DNA from: Pseudomonas eucalypticola
GTDB taxonomy: Bacteria; Pseudomonadota; Gammaproteobacteria; Pseudomonadales; Pseudomonadaceae
NCBI RefSeq assembly: GCF_013374995.1
Contig: NZ_CP056030.1
Coordinates: 4,682,501 to 4,746,500, forward strand
Length of the DNA: 64,000 nt
Reading direction: 5' to 3'
The translations under genes and the position numbers were made by a program. The notes under the pieces were generated by a model. That model worked only from the letters and a program-made list of their open reading frames with translations, had not been told where the DNA came from and made no database searches. Of the stretch, positions 17,434 to 27,000 are shown in pieces. Each line of letters begins with the position of its first letter. Positions within the stretch are counted from its first letter, which is position 1.

Positions 17434-18961
17434 TTTGTTCGCGTCCCCTCTTTTTGCCCTGGCGCTTGCCGGGCTGTTGCTGACCCTGGGCTTCGAAGCG
17501 CTACTGGTCCCCCGCCCGGGCCTGCGTCGCCCGTTGAGCAGTTGGCTGCTGCACGCCGGCAGTTGGCTGGTTTCGCTGGGGGTGCTGTACGCGCTCACCG
17601 GGCGCCCATGGTTCAGCACCGTGAACGCGCTGTGCGTATGGCTGCTGGTGGTGCTGGTCAGCAACGCCAAGTACCACTCGCTGCGTGAGCCCTTCGTGTG
17701 CGCCGACTTCGAGTATTTCAGCGATGCGGTGCGCTTCCCGCGCCTGTACTTGCCGTTCTTCGGCATCGGCAAGGCCATCGTCCTGGCGTTGGCGTTTGTC
17801 GCTTACCTGGGCTGCGGGCTGTACTTCGAGCCCCGCGCGCCGTTTGCCTTTTACGATGCCGGGCAGACGCTGCTGATCGGCGCCGCGCTGCTGGCCGGTG
17901 GCCGTCGTCGCCTGCCAGCGCCCAGCTTCGATGCCTCGGCGGACCTGCAGCGTTTCGGCCTGGTCAGTTGCCTGTGGAACTACTACGGCGCGGCGCGCCG
18001 GCCGGTGGATGTGAACGGCCTGGGCTCGCCCTTCACCGCCAGCCCGGCGCCTTCCGCCGCGCAACTGCCTGACCTGGTTTCGGTGCAGAGCGAATCGTTC
18101 TTCGACGTGCGCACCCTGTGGCCAGGCGTTCGCCCCCAGGTGCTGAGCACATTCGACCAGTTGCGTGCCGAAGCCGTGGCTCACGGGCCGCTGCAGGTAG
18201 CGGCGTGGGGCGCCAACACGGTACGCACCGAGTTCGCCTTCCTCAGCGGCATCGCTGGCGACCGCCTGGGCGTCCACCGTTTCAACCCCTACCGCCTGCT
18301 GGCGCGCAAAGGCGTGCCGAGCATTGCCATGCACCTCAAGCGCCAGGGCTACCGCACCGTGTGCATCCACCCCTACGACGGCTCGTTCTACGGCCGCGAC
18401 AAGGTGCTGCCGGCCCTGGGCTTCGACGAGTTCATTGACGTGCGCGCCTTCGACGATAGCCAGAAAGCCGGTCCTTTCATTGGCGACTGCGCGGTGGCCG
18501 AGAAGATCAACCAGTTGCTCAGTGAACCGGGCCGCACCCAACCCTTGTTCATCCATGCGGTGACCATGGAAAACCACGGCCCGCTGCACCTGGAACAGGT
18601 GCAGGCCGCCGAACTGGATACCTGGTTCGACCAGCCATTGGGCGATGGTATGCGCGACCTGGGCCCTTACCTGCGCCACATCGGCAACGCCGACCGTATG
18701 CTGGGCATGCTGCGCAGCCACCTGCTGACGCTGCCGCGCCCCACTGCCCTGTGCTTCTATGGCGACCACGTGCCTATCCTGCCGGATGTGTACACGGCCC
18801 TGGGCGCGCCCGTGGGCGACACTGAATACTTCATCTGGAGCAACCGCGGCCCTGGCACCACGCAGGCCCACGCGCTGCCCGTGCACGACCTTGCCAAGCT
18901 GTTCGTCGAGCGCGGCCAGGCCGCCGGCGAGACCAAGGCCGACTATGCCCAGGCTGTCTGA
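17426..18961 (+). CDS. Membrane-anchored LtaS/sulfatase-fold phosphotransferase
   Basis: A 511-residue protein (GTG start) with four hydrophobic segments in residues 5-155, then an alkaline-phosphatase-superfamily domain facing the periplasm. VQSESFFD (metal ligand Glu223), ANTVRTEF (Thr265, position of the LtaS nucleophile) and FYGDH (late Asp-His metal pair) are visible. LtaS/MdoB/OpgB relatives move glycerol phosphate or ethanolamine phosphate from phospholipid to an acceptor. It could decorate the capsule or its lipid end with a phospho-group. Its place after the SDR, overlapping by 8 bases, matches WcbQ in the Burkholderia locus as I recall it. Confidence 0.78.
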   Translation: MPDLFASPLFALALAGLLLTLGFEALLVPRPGLRRPLSSWLLHAGSWLVSLGVLYALTGRPWFSTVNALCVWLLVVLVSNAKYHSLREPFVCADFEYFSDAVRFPRLYLPFFGIGKAIVLALAFVAYLGCGLYFEPRAPFAFYDAGQTLLIGAALLAGGRRRLPAPSFDASADLQRFGLVSCLWNYYGAARRPVDVNGLGSPFTASPAPSAAQLPDLVSVQSESFFDVRTLWPGVRPQVLSTFDQLRAEAVAHGPLQVAAWGANTVRTEFAFLSGIAGDRLGVHRFNPYRLLARKGVPSIAMHLKRQGYRTVCIHPYDGSFYGRDKVLPALGFDEFIDVRAFDDSQKAGPFIGDCAVAEKINQLLSEPGRTQPLFIHAVTMENHGPLHLEQVQAAELDTWFDQPLGDGMRDLGPYLRHIGNADRMLGMLRSHLLTLPRPTALCFYGDHVPILPDVYTALGAPVGDTEYFIWSNRGPGTTQAHALPVHDLAKLFVERGQAAGETKADYAQAV

Positions 18962-19526
18962 GCCGTTGCGAATCGTGGCAGGCAATGAACTGGCCTTGCC
19001 CGATGAACAGCTGGCGCGCATGGTGGCACGCGGGCGGGGGTCCTTGCGGATGATCCTGGGCAACGACGCCTGCCGCTACCGCCTGCTGCACCAGAGCATC
19101 AACTGGGACCGGCTGCTGTTCGCCTTTCACGGTAACGAAGCGGTTGGCCATGCCAGTTTCAAGCATGGCGGGCGCGGGCCGTTTTCACCGCCAGGGCAGG
19201 CGTTCGTCGATGAGTTCGGGCGCTGCCGGGGCTGGCTGCGCTTTGCCCTGTACCGCTTCACCGAGTACCGTGAACGCCACCACGCGTTCTTCCTGTACGG
19301 CCTGCGTGTCGGCAAGGAACACCGCCGCCAAGGCATCGCCACGGCGCTGATCGAAGCCGTGTGCGCCCAGGCGCGCGCGCTGGGCGCCGACACGGTGGCG
19401 CTGGAAGTGCTGGGCCGCAACCGCGGTGCCCGGCAACTGTACCGGCGCAACGGTTTCCACCTGGCCAGCCGCTTGCCGCTGCCCGGCCTGCACGTGCTGG
19501 GCATGCGCCGCAGGCTGGCGCCATGA
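18945..19526 (+). CDS. GNAT-family N-acyltransferase
   Basis: A 193-residue protein with the GNAT core. The acetyl-CoA-binding loop is in GLRVGKEHRRQGIATALIEA (about 121-140, R/Q-x-x-G-x-A), and the tail has EVLGRNRGARQLYRRNGF (about 156-173). Start ATG 18945 lies 17 bases inside the upstream gene, with AAGG six bases before it. In an operon predicted to make a long-chain amine, an N-acyl or N-acetyl transfer to that amine is an attractive role but unproven. It overlaps the next gene by four bases. Confidence 0.75.
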   Translation: MPRLSEPLRIVAGNELALPDEQLARMVARGRGSLRMILGNDACRYRLLHQSINWDRLLFAFHGNEAVGHASFKHGGRGPFSPPGQAFVDEFGRCRGWLRFALYRFTEYRERHHAFFLYGLRVGKEHRRQGIATALIEAVCAQARALGADTVALEVLGRNRGARQLYRRNGFHLASRLPLPGLHVLGMRRRLAP

Positions 19527-21655
19527 GGCCACCGGTGATGCAACTCGACAGCCTGGTGCCGGGCGAAGGCTGGGTGGGCATCATGTCCCAGTGGGTGGCG
19601 TGGAAGGTGCTGCACCTGCCGCGCTTCCTCGAACCCGAAGGCCAACCGTTCTGGCTGTGGCGCCGCGGCGCACGTGCACCCAAAGGGCTGAAGGCCATCG
19701 CCGGCATCGGCTACAAGCGCTCTTCGGCCCGCGCACGGGTGCTGTGCGCGCGTTGGGGCCTGCCCTACATCGCCTTGGAAGACGGTTTCCTGCGTTCCTC
19801 TTCGCTGGGCGTGGAGGGCGACACGCCGATGTCCATGGTGGTCGACCCGATCGGCATTCACTACCTGGCGGACCGTCCTTCGCTGCTGGAAAACCTGTTG
19901 CAGGCGCCCGAGCAATTCGACCCGCAGGAACTGGCCACCGCCCAGGCGCTTATCGAGCTGATGCGCCAGACCGGCATCGGCAAGTACAACAATGCGCCCG
20001 ACCTTGCGGCGCAGCAGGTACCCGGCCGCGAGCGCCCGCTGGTGCTGGTGGTGGACCAGACCTACGGGGACTTCTCCATTCCCGGCGGCGGCCTGTGCGA
20101 AGCCGACTTCGTGCGTATGCTCGACTGCGCACTGGCGGAAAACCCTGACGCCGACGTGCGCGTGCGCATTCACCCCGACTGCCTGCGCGGGCACAAGAAA
20201 AGCTGCCTGCTGGACGCCGCCCGCGCCCGGGGCGTGGCGCTGGAAAGCCGCTCGGTGTCGTGGGCGTCGCTGGCTCGCCACGCCCGCCGGGTGTACGTGG
20301 GCACCAGCCAGGCCGGCCTTGAAGCGCTGATACTGGGCGTACCGGTAACCTGCTTCGGGCTGCCCTTCTATGCCGGCTGGGGGCTGACCGACGACCGCAT
20401 GCCCATCCCCCGTCGCCAGGCCCGGCCCACCCTTGGCCAACTGGTGGCGGCGGCCTATATCCGCTATTGCCGCTATGTCGACCCACTCACCGGCCAGCTC
20501 ACCGACGTACTGACGGTGGCGCGCCAATTGGCGCGGCAGAAAGCTCAGGACAGCGAGTTCGCCGGGCCCATCGTGGTGCTGGGCGTCAAGCGCCACAAAC
20601 AGCACAACGTGCGCCGGTTTCTCGGCAGCCGCTGGGGCCAGTTGCGCTTTGCCCAGGACAGCCCCGAGCTGCTTGGCCGCGTGGCCGAGGAAGGCGCACG
20701 GCTGGTGGTATGGGCCGGGCGCGAGCCGCCGGGGCTGAGCATGCGAGCGCAGGCGTACGGCGTGCCGCTGTGGCGCATCGAAGACGGTTTCCTGCGCTCC
20801 AGCGGGTTGGGCGCGCTGAACGCCCCGGCCATGTCGCTGGTGCTGGACCGCCGGGGTATCCATTTCGACCCCAGCACCGACAGCGACCTGTTCCGCTACC
20901 TGCAAGGCCGAGAGTATTCCCCCCAGGTGCTGGCTGAAGCCGCGCAACTGCGCGAGCGCATCGTCGCCAGCGGCGCCAGCAAGTACAACCTCAAGGGCGC
21001 GACCCCACGCCTGGGCGCCGCCACCGGCCAGCGCTGCATTCTGGTACCCGGCCAGGTCGAGGATGATGCTGCGGTACTGCGCAGCGGCCCGCAGCCGTGG
21101 AGCAACCTGCAACTGCTGCAGGCAGTGCGCCAGCGCGCGCCGGACGCCTTCATCGTCTACAAGCCGCACCCGGATGTGGAGGCCGGCAAGCGCGTGGGCG
21201 CCCTGGCCCGCGACCAGGTGCTGGCATTCGCTGACCAGATCATCGAGTACGGCGACATCGGCGCGCTGTACCCACAGGTCCAGGAACTGCACACGTTCAG
21301 TTCCACCGCTGGCTTCGAAGCGCTGTTGCGCGGCATTGCCGTGCACACCTACGGCCAACCGTTCTACGCGGGCTGGGGCCTGACCCACGACCGCCTGCGC
21401 ATGGCGCAACGCACCCGGCGTCTGCAGCTCGACGAACTGGTGGCCGCCACCCTGCTCGACTACGCACGCTACGCCGACTGCCAGCACCACCTGCCGTGCG
21501 ATGCCTGGCATGCCCTGGCGCAACTGCAACAACAGCCGCGCAATGCCTTGGCGCCGCGCATGCTGCCACCCTCTTTAGGGCACTACTTCCGGATAATGCT
21601 GGGCATGCGTCACCGCCTGGCTGCCCCTCAGTCACAGGACCCGACACATGCCTGA
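19523..21655 (+). CDS. Second KpsC-type glycosyltransferase
   Basis: A 710-residue paralogue of the KpsC at 13383, also with two halves: ALEDGFLRSSSLG (about 83-95) and RIEDGFLRSSGLG (about 420-432), VDPIGIHYLADRPS and LDRRGIHFDPSTDS, and PFYAGWGLT (about 281 and 612). The two KpsC proteins differ clearly, so this is not a recent duplication. It might add further Kdo residues of another linkage, or prime a different acceptor such as the lipid made by the neighbouring PKS. ATG 19523 overlaps the stop of the GNAT gene; ATG 19538 is the alternative. Confidence 0.82.
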   Translation: MRPPVMQLDSLVPGEGWVGIMSQWVAWKVLHLPRFLEPEGQPFWLWRRGARAPKGLKAIAGIGYKRSSARARVLCARWGLPYIALEDGFLRSSSLGVEGDTPMSMVVDPIGIHYLADRPSLLENLLQAPEQFDPQELATAQALIELMRQTGIGKYNNAPDLAAQQVPGRERPLVLVVDQTYGDFSIPGGGLCEADFVRMLDCALAENPDADVRVRIHPDCLRGHKKSCLLDAARARGVALESRSVSWASLARHARRVYVGTSQAGLEALILGVPVTCFGLPFYAGWGLTDDRMPIPRRQARPTLGQLVAAAYIRYCRYVDPLTGQLTDVLTVARQLARQKAQDSEFAGPIVVLGVKRHKQHNVRRFLGSRWGQLRFAQDSPELLGRVAEEGARLVVWAGREPPGLSMRAQAYGVPLWRIEDGFLRSSGLGALNAPAMSLVLDRRGIHFDPSTDSDLFRYLQGREYSPQVLAEAAQLRERIVASGASKYNLKGATPRLGAATGQRCILVPGQVEDDAAVLRSGPQPWSNLQLLQAVRQRAPDAFIVYKPHPDVEAGKRVGALARDQVLAFADQIIEYGDIGALYPQVQELHTFSSTAGFEALLRGIAVHTYGQPFYAGWGLTHDRLRMAQRTRRLQLDELVAATLLDYARYADCQHHLPCDAWHALAQLQQQPRNALAPRMLPPSLGHYFRIMLGMRHRLAAPQSQDPTHA

Positions 21656-22691
21656 GTTATTCAAGGCCCTGGGCCGCTACGCCAGCCTGCCCTGGCACTG
21701 CCTGCAACTGGCCACCCACGCCAAATCCTTTCAGGACAACCCGGTACTGGGCAGCGCGCGGCTCAACGCCATGGGCCTGCACGTGAAACGCCGGCAACTG
21801 GCGATGCACATGGCGCAATTGCGCCGCCGTCAGCTCGCCAGCCGCCTTGCGCCTGAAGACCTGGCCAGCTTCGAGCGCGACGGGTTCTTCCTGCGCGAGC
21901 AGTTCCTGCCGCCCGACCGCTTCAAGGCCCTGCGCGATGAAGTGCGCGAGTTGCGCACGCTGGGCTGGGAGATGCGCCAGGGCAAGGCCGTGACCCGGCG
22001 CCTGAGCCTGGACAGCGATGTGCTGGCAGCCAACCCGGGTTGCGAATCGGTGGTACGCGATGCGGGCATGCGCGACTTGATCAGTTATGCCTCGTCCAAT
22101 ACCGGGGGCATCACCTACCAATTGCAGGCGATTCTGGTGAACGCTGTGGCCGCGCCCATGGACCCGCAGACGTGCCTGCACGCGGACACCTTTCACCCCA
22201 CCGCCAAGGCCTGGTTGTTTCTGGATGACGTGGAAGATGACCAGGGGCCGTTCTGCTACGTGCCCGGTTCGCACCGCCTGACACCTGAACGCCTGGCGTG
22301 GGAGTACCAGAAGAGCCTGGGCGCGGCGACGTCCAGCGAGCAGATGCACCGCGAGGGCTCGTTCCGCATCAGCGAGGCGGAGCTGGCCAGCCTGGGCTTG
22401 CCAGCACCCCGGCGGTTCGCGGTACCGGCCAACACCCTGGTGGTAGCCGACACCTCGGGCTTCCATGCCCGCTGCGCCAGCGTGCAGTCCAGCCACCGGG
22501 TGGAGATCTACGCCAGCCTGCGGCGCAACCCGTTCCTGCCCTGGCGTGGCGCGCACCTGTTTGGCCTGCCACTGATTGCCGACCACCACATGCGCTGGGA
22601 CATCCGTTTGAAGCAGTGGATGGGCTTTGCCCAGCGCAGCCATTGGAAGTTCCTCGACCGGCTCAACGCCTACGACCCTTCCAACCTGTGA
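21648..22691 (+). CDS. Phytanoyl-CoA dioxygenase-like Fe(II)/2-oxoglutarate enzyme
   Basis: A 347-residue protein with the iron triad His178-x-Asp180 (LHADTFHPT) and a distal His273 (SGFHARCA), and an arginine (Arg284 in HRVEIY) for 2-oxoglutarate. PhyH enzymes hydroxylate fatty-acyl or small-molecule substrates. As the last gene of the kpsC operon and convergent with the PKS operon, it most likely hydroxylates the polyketide or amino-lipid chain, as comparable oxygenases do in fumonisin biosynthesis. It overlaps the second kpsC by 8 bases. Only 18 bases separate its stop from the end of the opposing oxoamine synthase gene. Confidence 0.78.
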   Translation: MPELFKALGRYASLPWHCLQLATHAKSFQDNPVLGSARLNAMGLHVKRRQLAMHMAQLRRRQLASRLAPEDLASFERDGFFLREQFLPPDRFKALRDEVRELRTLGWEMRQGKAVTRRLSLDSDVLAANPGCESVVRDAGMRDLISYASSNTGGITYQLQAILVNAVAAPMDPQTCLHADTFHPTAKAWLFLDDVEDDQGPFCYVPGSHRLTPERLAWEYQKSLGAATSSEQMHREGSFRISEAELASLGLPAPRRFAVPANTLVVADTSGFHARCASVQSSHRVEIYASLRRNPFLPWRGAHLFGLPLIADHHMRWDIRLKQWMGFAQRSHWKFLDRLNAYDPSNL

Positions 22692-22700
22692 CGCTGGGCA

Positions 22701-22722
22701 GGCGCGCCATTACAGGCGCGCC
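22701..22722. other. GGCGCGCC inverted repeat at a convergent junction
   Basis: Two GGCGCGCC octamers (22701-22708, 22715-22722) separated by six bases can form a strong hairpin. It spans the stop codon of the oxoamine synthase gene and lies 10 bases past the dioxygenase gene. It has no T-run on either side, so any terminator function would be unconventional. Confidence 0.4.
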
Positions 22723-24065
22723 AGCTCTCGGGCTACCAGGGCCACCGTGTCGGCGATCTGCTGCTCGGAATGCAGGCATGACACGAAGAAGCGCACCCGC
22801 GCTGCCTTTTCCGGCACCGCTGGGTACAGGATCGGCTGCGCGTTGACGCCGTGCTGGAATAGCGCCGCCGACAGCTGGGTGGCCTTCAGCGAGCTGCCGG
22901 TGATCACCGGAATGACCGCCAGGCCGGTGCTGGTGGCCACATCCAGGCCGGCGGCGCGGGCCAGGCGCAGGAACTGCTCACCCCGCGCCTGCACTGCCGC
23001 CACGGGTGACGGATCGGCCTTCATGCAGCGCAGCGCGGCCAGGGCAGCGGCCGCCACCGGTGGCGGCATGCCCACGCTGTAGAGAAAGCCGGGCGCCAGG
23101 AACTTCAGGTGTTCCACCAACGCCGCCTCGCCGGCGATGTAGCCACCGCAACTGGACAGGGTTTTGCTCAGGGTACCCATCCACAGGTCCACGGCATCGC
23201 CAGGCAGGCCGAAGTGCTCACGGATGCCCTTGCCGGTGGCGCCCATCACGCCCAGGGAATGCGCCTCGTCGACCATCAGGAACACCCGGTGGCGCTGCTT
23301 GAGCGCCACGAAACGCGGCAGGTCGGGGTAGTCGCCGTCCATGCTGTAGATACCTTCGAGCACCACCAGCACCCGCTCGAAATGCTGGCGCTGTTCGCCC
23401 AGCAGGCGGTCCAGCGCCTGCCAATCGTTGTGCGGGAAGCTCAGGCGCCGGGCGCCGGACAGCTGGATGCCCTGCAGCACGCTGTTGTGAATCAGCTCAT
23501 CATGCACGATCAGGTCACGCGGGCCGAACAGGTACCCCAGGGTGGTGACGTTGGTGGCATGGCCACTGACGAAAGTGATGGCGTCCTCCACGTCATACAG
23601 CTCGGCCAGTTCGCGCTCCAGCTCACGGTGCAACGGGCGGTCACCGGACACCGGTCGGCTGGCCGACACCGAGGTGCCGTACTGGTCGATGGCCTGCTTG
23701 GCCGCGTCAACCACCTGCGGGTGGTTGGCGTAGCCCAGGTAGTTGTAGCTGGCGAAGTTCACGTAGGCCTGGCCACCAATGGTGGTGCTAGCTTCCGCGC
23801 GCCCTTCGTGCAACTTGAAGAACGGGTTGCTCAGGCCCATCTGCGCGGCGCTCTGCATCATCACGCGCAGCTGCTGGTAACCGGGGTGCAGGGCGAAGCG
23901 GTAGAACTGCTCCGGCACCTTGGCGGCGGCCTGCTGCGCAGCTTCCAGGGACGGCGCCGGCTCAGCGCCGGCCTGGCGCAGGCGGCGTTCGCGCGCCTGC
24001 TGAATCAGTTGATCCTTGGCGGAGCCGGCCAGGCCGGCCGGGGGGGTGCGGTTCATGGTAGCCAT
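22710..24065 (-). CDS. Alpha-oxoamine synthase (AONS/serine-palmitoyltransferase family)
   Basis: A 451-residue PLP enzyme. Lys301 in GTLSKTLSSCGGY binds PLP, DEAHS (266-270) supplies Asp and His contacts, and GHATN (168-172) and the ASYNYLGY segment (105-112) are typical of AONS, KBL and SPT. It is about 60 residues longer than BioF at the N-terminus. The enzyme condenses an acyl thioester with an amino acid, losing CO2. It starts one base after the PKS stop codon, so its acyl donor is presumably the PKS product. ATG 24056 is an alternative start. There are no biotin genes nearby, so this is unlikely to be BioF. Probable counterpart of Burkholderia WcbT. Confidence 0.85.
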   Translation of the reverse strand: MATMNRTPPAGLAGSAKDQLIQQARERRLRQAGAEPAPSLEAAQQAAAKVPEQFYRFALHPGYQQLRVMMQSAAQMGLSNPFFKLHEGRAEASTTIGGQAYVNFASYNYLGYANHPQVVDAAKQAIDQYGTSVSASRPVSGDRPLHRELERELAELYDVEDAITFVSGHATNVTTLGYLFGPRDLIVHDELIHNSVLQGIQLSGARRLSFPHNDWQALDRLLGEQRQHFERVLVVLEGIYSMDGDYPDLPRFVALKQRHRVFLMVDEAHSLGVMGATGKGIREHFGLPGDAVDLWMGTLSKTLSSCGGYIAGEAALVEHLKFLAPGFLYSVGMPPPVAAAALAALRCMKADPSPVAAVQARGEQFLRLARAAGLDVATSTGLAVIPVITGSSLKATQLSAALFQHGVNAQPILYPAVPEKAARVRFFVSCLHSEQQIADTVALVARELARL

Positions 24066-24066
24066 C

Positions 24067-27000
24067 TCAATTGATCAACCGGGTGGAGGCAGCGCCATCG
24101 AGTTGCGCCAGGTCCTGCGCGCTCAGCTCGACGCCGTGGCGGGCCAGGGTGTTCTTCGCCAGGGCCTGCTGCTCGTCGCTGTCCGACACTGCCTGGGTAC
24201 CGCGCAACAGCTCGATGATGCGGCGGGTAAGCTTGTCGATGGACGAGCTGTCGCTCAGTTCCATCACCGGCAGTCGAATGCCGAAGCGCTCTTCAACCGC
24301 CACCACCAGTTCCACGCTCATCAGCGAGTCCAGGCCCAGCTCCTGCAGGGGTCGGCTGGCATCCAGGCGGGCCACCGGCAAGCGCAGGATCTCGCTGATT
24401 TCCTGCTTGAGCATGTGCGCGAAGACCTCCGTCAGCGCTTCATCATCCAGCTCGGCCAACAGGCGCTGTACGTCGTCAGCGTCGCTGTCGTCCTCCTGTT
24501 CGCCGCCTTGCAGGCGCGCCAGCTCGGAGAACTTCGGCGCACCGGCGGTCGGCAGGAAGCGCGACAGCGCTTTCCAGTCGAGCTCCAGCACGCCCAGGCC
24601 CGAGCGCCCTTCCAGCAGCATGCCTTCTAGGTTGTCCAGCGCCTCGGCGGCTTGCAGCGCAGCGCCGCCCATGCGGCCTTGCAGGGCTTGCTTGATGTCC
24701 TGGTTGCGGGCCAGGAAACCGGCGTCGTCGATCGCCCCCCACAGCACGCTGGTGGCCGGCAGGCCGAGGGCGTGACGGTGGCGCGCCAAGGCTTCGAGCC
24801 AGTGGTTGGCGGCCACGTAGTTGGCCTGGCCAGGGTTGCCGAACAGGGTGGTGGCCGACGAGAACATCACGAAGAATTCCAGCGCCACGCCACGCGTCAG
24901 CTCATGCAGCAACTGCGCGCCCATGGCCTTGGGTTCCAGAACTCGTTCCAGTTGCTCGCGCTGCAGGTTGCGGATCAGCCCGTCATCGATGACGGTGGCG
25001 GCGTGCACCACGCCGCGTAGCGGCTGGGCGCGGCCGGCGATGTCGGCGATGACACTGGCCAACTGCGCGCGGTCAGTGATGTCACAGGCCACGGCGCGTA
25101 CGTCGATACCCTGCTCGCGCCAGGCGCGCAGGGCCGGTTGTGCCTCCTCGGTGGCCGGGCCGCGACGGCCCAGCAGCACCAGGTGGCGGGCGCCCTTGCT
25201 GACCAGCCACTGCGCGGTGCGCAGGCCAAAGCCGCCCAGGCCACCGGTGACCAGGTAGGTGCCTTGGGCATCCAGTTGCAGGCTGGCCGGTACCTGGGCC
25301 GTACGCTGGGCCACTTGCTGCAGCGGCGTGCGGTAGGTGACCACGATCTTGCCGATCTGGCGAGCCTGCTGCATGTAGCGGAAGGCTTCGACGACGTCGT
25401 TGGCATCGAATTCGCGGTACGGCAGCGGCGTCAGGGTGCCGTCATTGAACAGGTCCATCATCTGCGCGAACAAGCGACGCGTCAGCTCGGGGCGTTCGCT
25501 CATCAGCTGGTCGGCGTCGATGCCGAAGTAACTGATGTTGTTGCGGAACGGCCGCAGGCCGATCTTGGTGTTCTGGTAGAAGTCGCGCTTGCCCAGTTCC
25601 AGGAAGCGGCCAAACGGCTTGAGCACGCGGAAGTTGCGGTTGATGGCTTCACCGGCCAGGGAGTTGAGCACTACGTCGACGCCGCGGCCGCCCGTGATGG
25701 CCAGTACTTCATCGGCGTACGCCAGGGAACGCGAGTCGAACACATGCTCGACGCCCAGCAGGCGCAGGAAGTCGCGCTTCTCGTCACTACCCGCCGTGGC
25801 GTAGATCTGCGCCCCGCACCATTTGGCAATCTGCACGGCGGCGATGCCGACGCCACCGGCGGCGCCGTGGATCAGAATCTTCTCCCCCGGCTCCAGGCGT
25901 GCCAGGTGCTGCAAGGCGTAGAACACCGTGAAGAAGGTGCTGGGGATGGTGGCGGCCGCTTCGAAGGACATGCCTTCAGGGATGCGCGCCACGGCGTTGG
26001 CCTGGGTCACCAGGCGGTTGGCAAAGCTGCGCGGACCGAAACCGACCACCCGGTCGCCGGGCTGGAAGTCGCCCTGCACATCGCCACCCTTGCCCCGCAC
26101 CACGCCAGCAAATTCGAAGCCCAGCGTAGGCCCGGAGAAGCCGTTTTCAATGGCTTCATCCGACAGCAGGCCCAGCGCGTACATCACGTCGCGGAAGTTC
26201 AGGCCAGTGGCCTGCACGTCGATGTCCAGCTGGTCACTGGCGGCGCTCAACGGTGGCTGCACCTGCCAGCGCAGGTTGCGCAGTTGCCCCGGCTGATCGA
26301 AACCAAGGCTGACCACCGGTTGCTCGCCGTCCACCTGTGGCGGCCGCGCCGGTGACTGCAAACGCAGGCGTGGCACGAAGCGATACCCCTGGGCGTCGAC
26401 GGCCATTTCGGTTTCCGCGTCGGCCGCCAGGAGCACCGGCAGCAGCGCCGCCGCCGATGTATTGGCGGCCAGGTCCAGCAGACGCACGCGACAGGCCCCA
26501 CTTTCGTTGGCCAGCGTGCGGCCGAAGCCCCACAGGGCGGCGTCGGCGATGGCGTCCAGGGGTTGCTCGCCTGCCTGGGGATGCCAGGCATTGCTGGTCA
26601 GCAGCCAGCAGGTCGGGGCGATGCCCGCGGCCTCGCAGCCATGCACCAGCCGCGCCGCCAGCAGGCAGCGGTCGCTCTGGCCCGGCAGGCCCTGGCCACC
26701 GAACAGGCCGGCCAGCAACACAATATGATCGGTGCCGGGGTACACGGCACCTGTCTCGACGGCGTCGGCAGCCAGCAGCGACACGCCCTGCCCCGCGCCC
26801 TGCAATACCGTTTGCAGGGCTTGGCTCAGGGTGGCTTCGGGGCCTTGCGGGTCGGCAACCAGCAGCCATTGCTGGGCAGGTACCTGGGCGGCTGGTTGCG
26901 CGGCACGTGCCTGGGCCGCCTGGGCTACCAGCACGTAGCTGCCAGCGGCCATGCCTGGGGCCAGTTCCACGGGGGCGGCACAGGCCAGGCCATGGCGTTG

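Noticed and set aside
19127-21532. 801-codon open frame antisense to the second kpsC
   Set aside because: Same reasoning: antisense to a well-supported gene with complete KpsC motifs, and no motif of its own.
22710-24065. PLP enzyme as biotin BioF
   Set aside because: No bioB/C/D/H neighbours, an N-terminal extension, and direct coupling to a PKS favour a dedicated oxoamine synthase.
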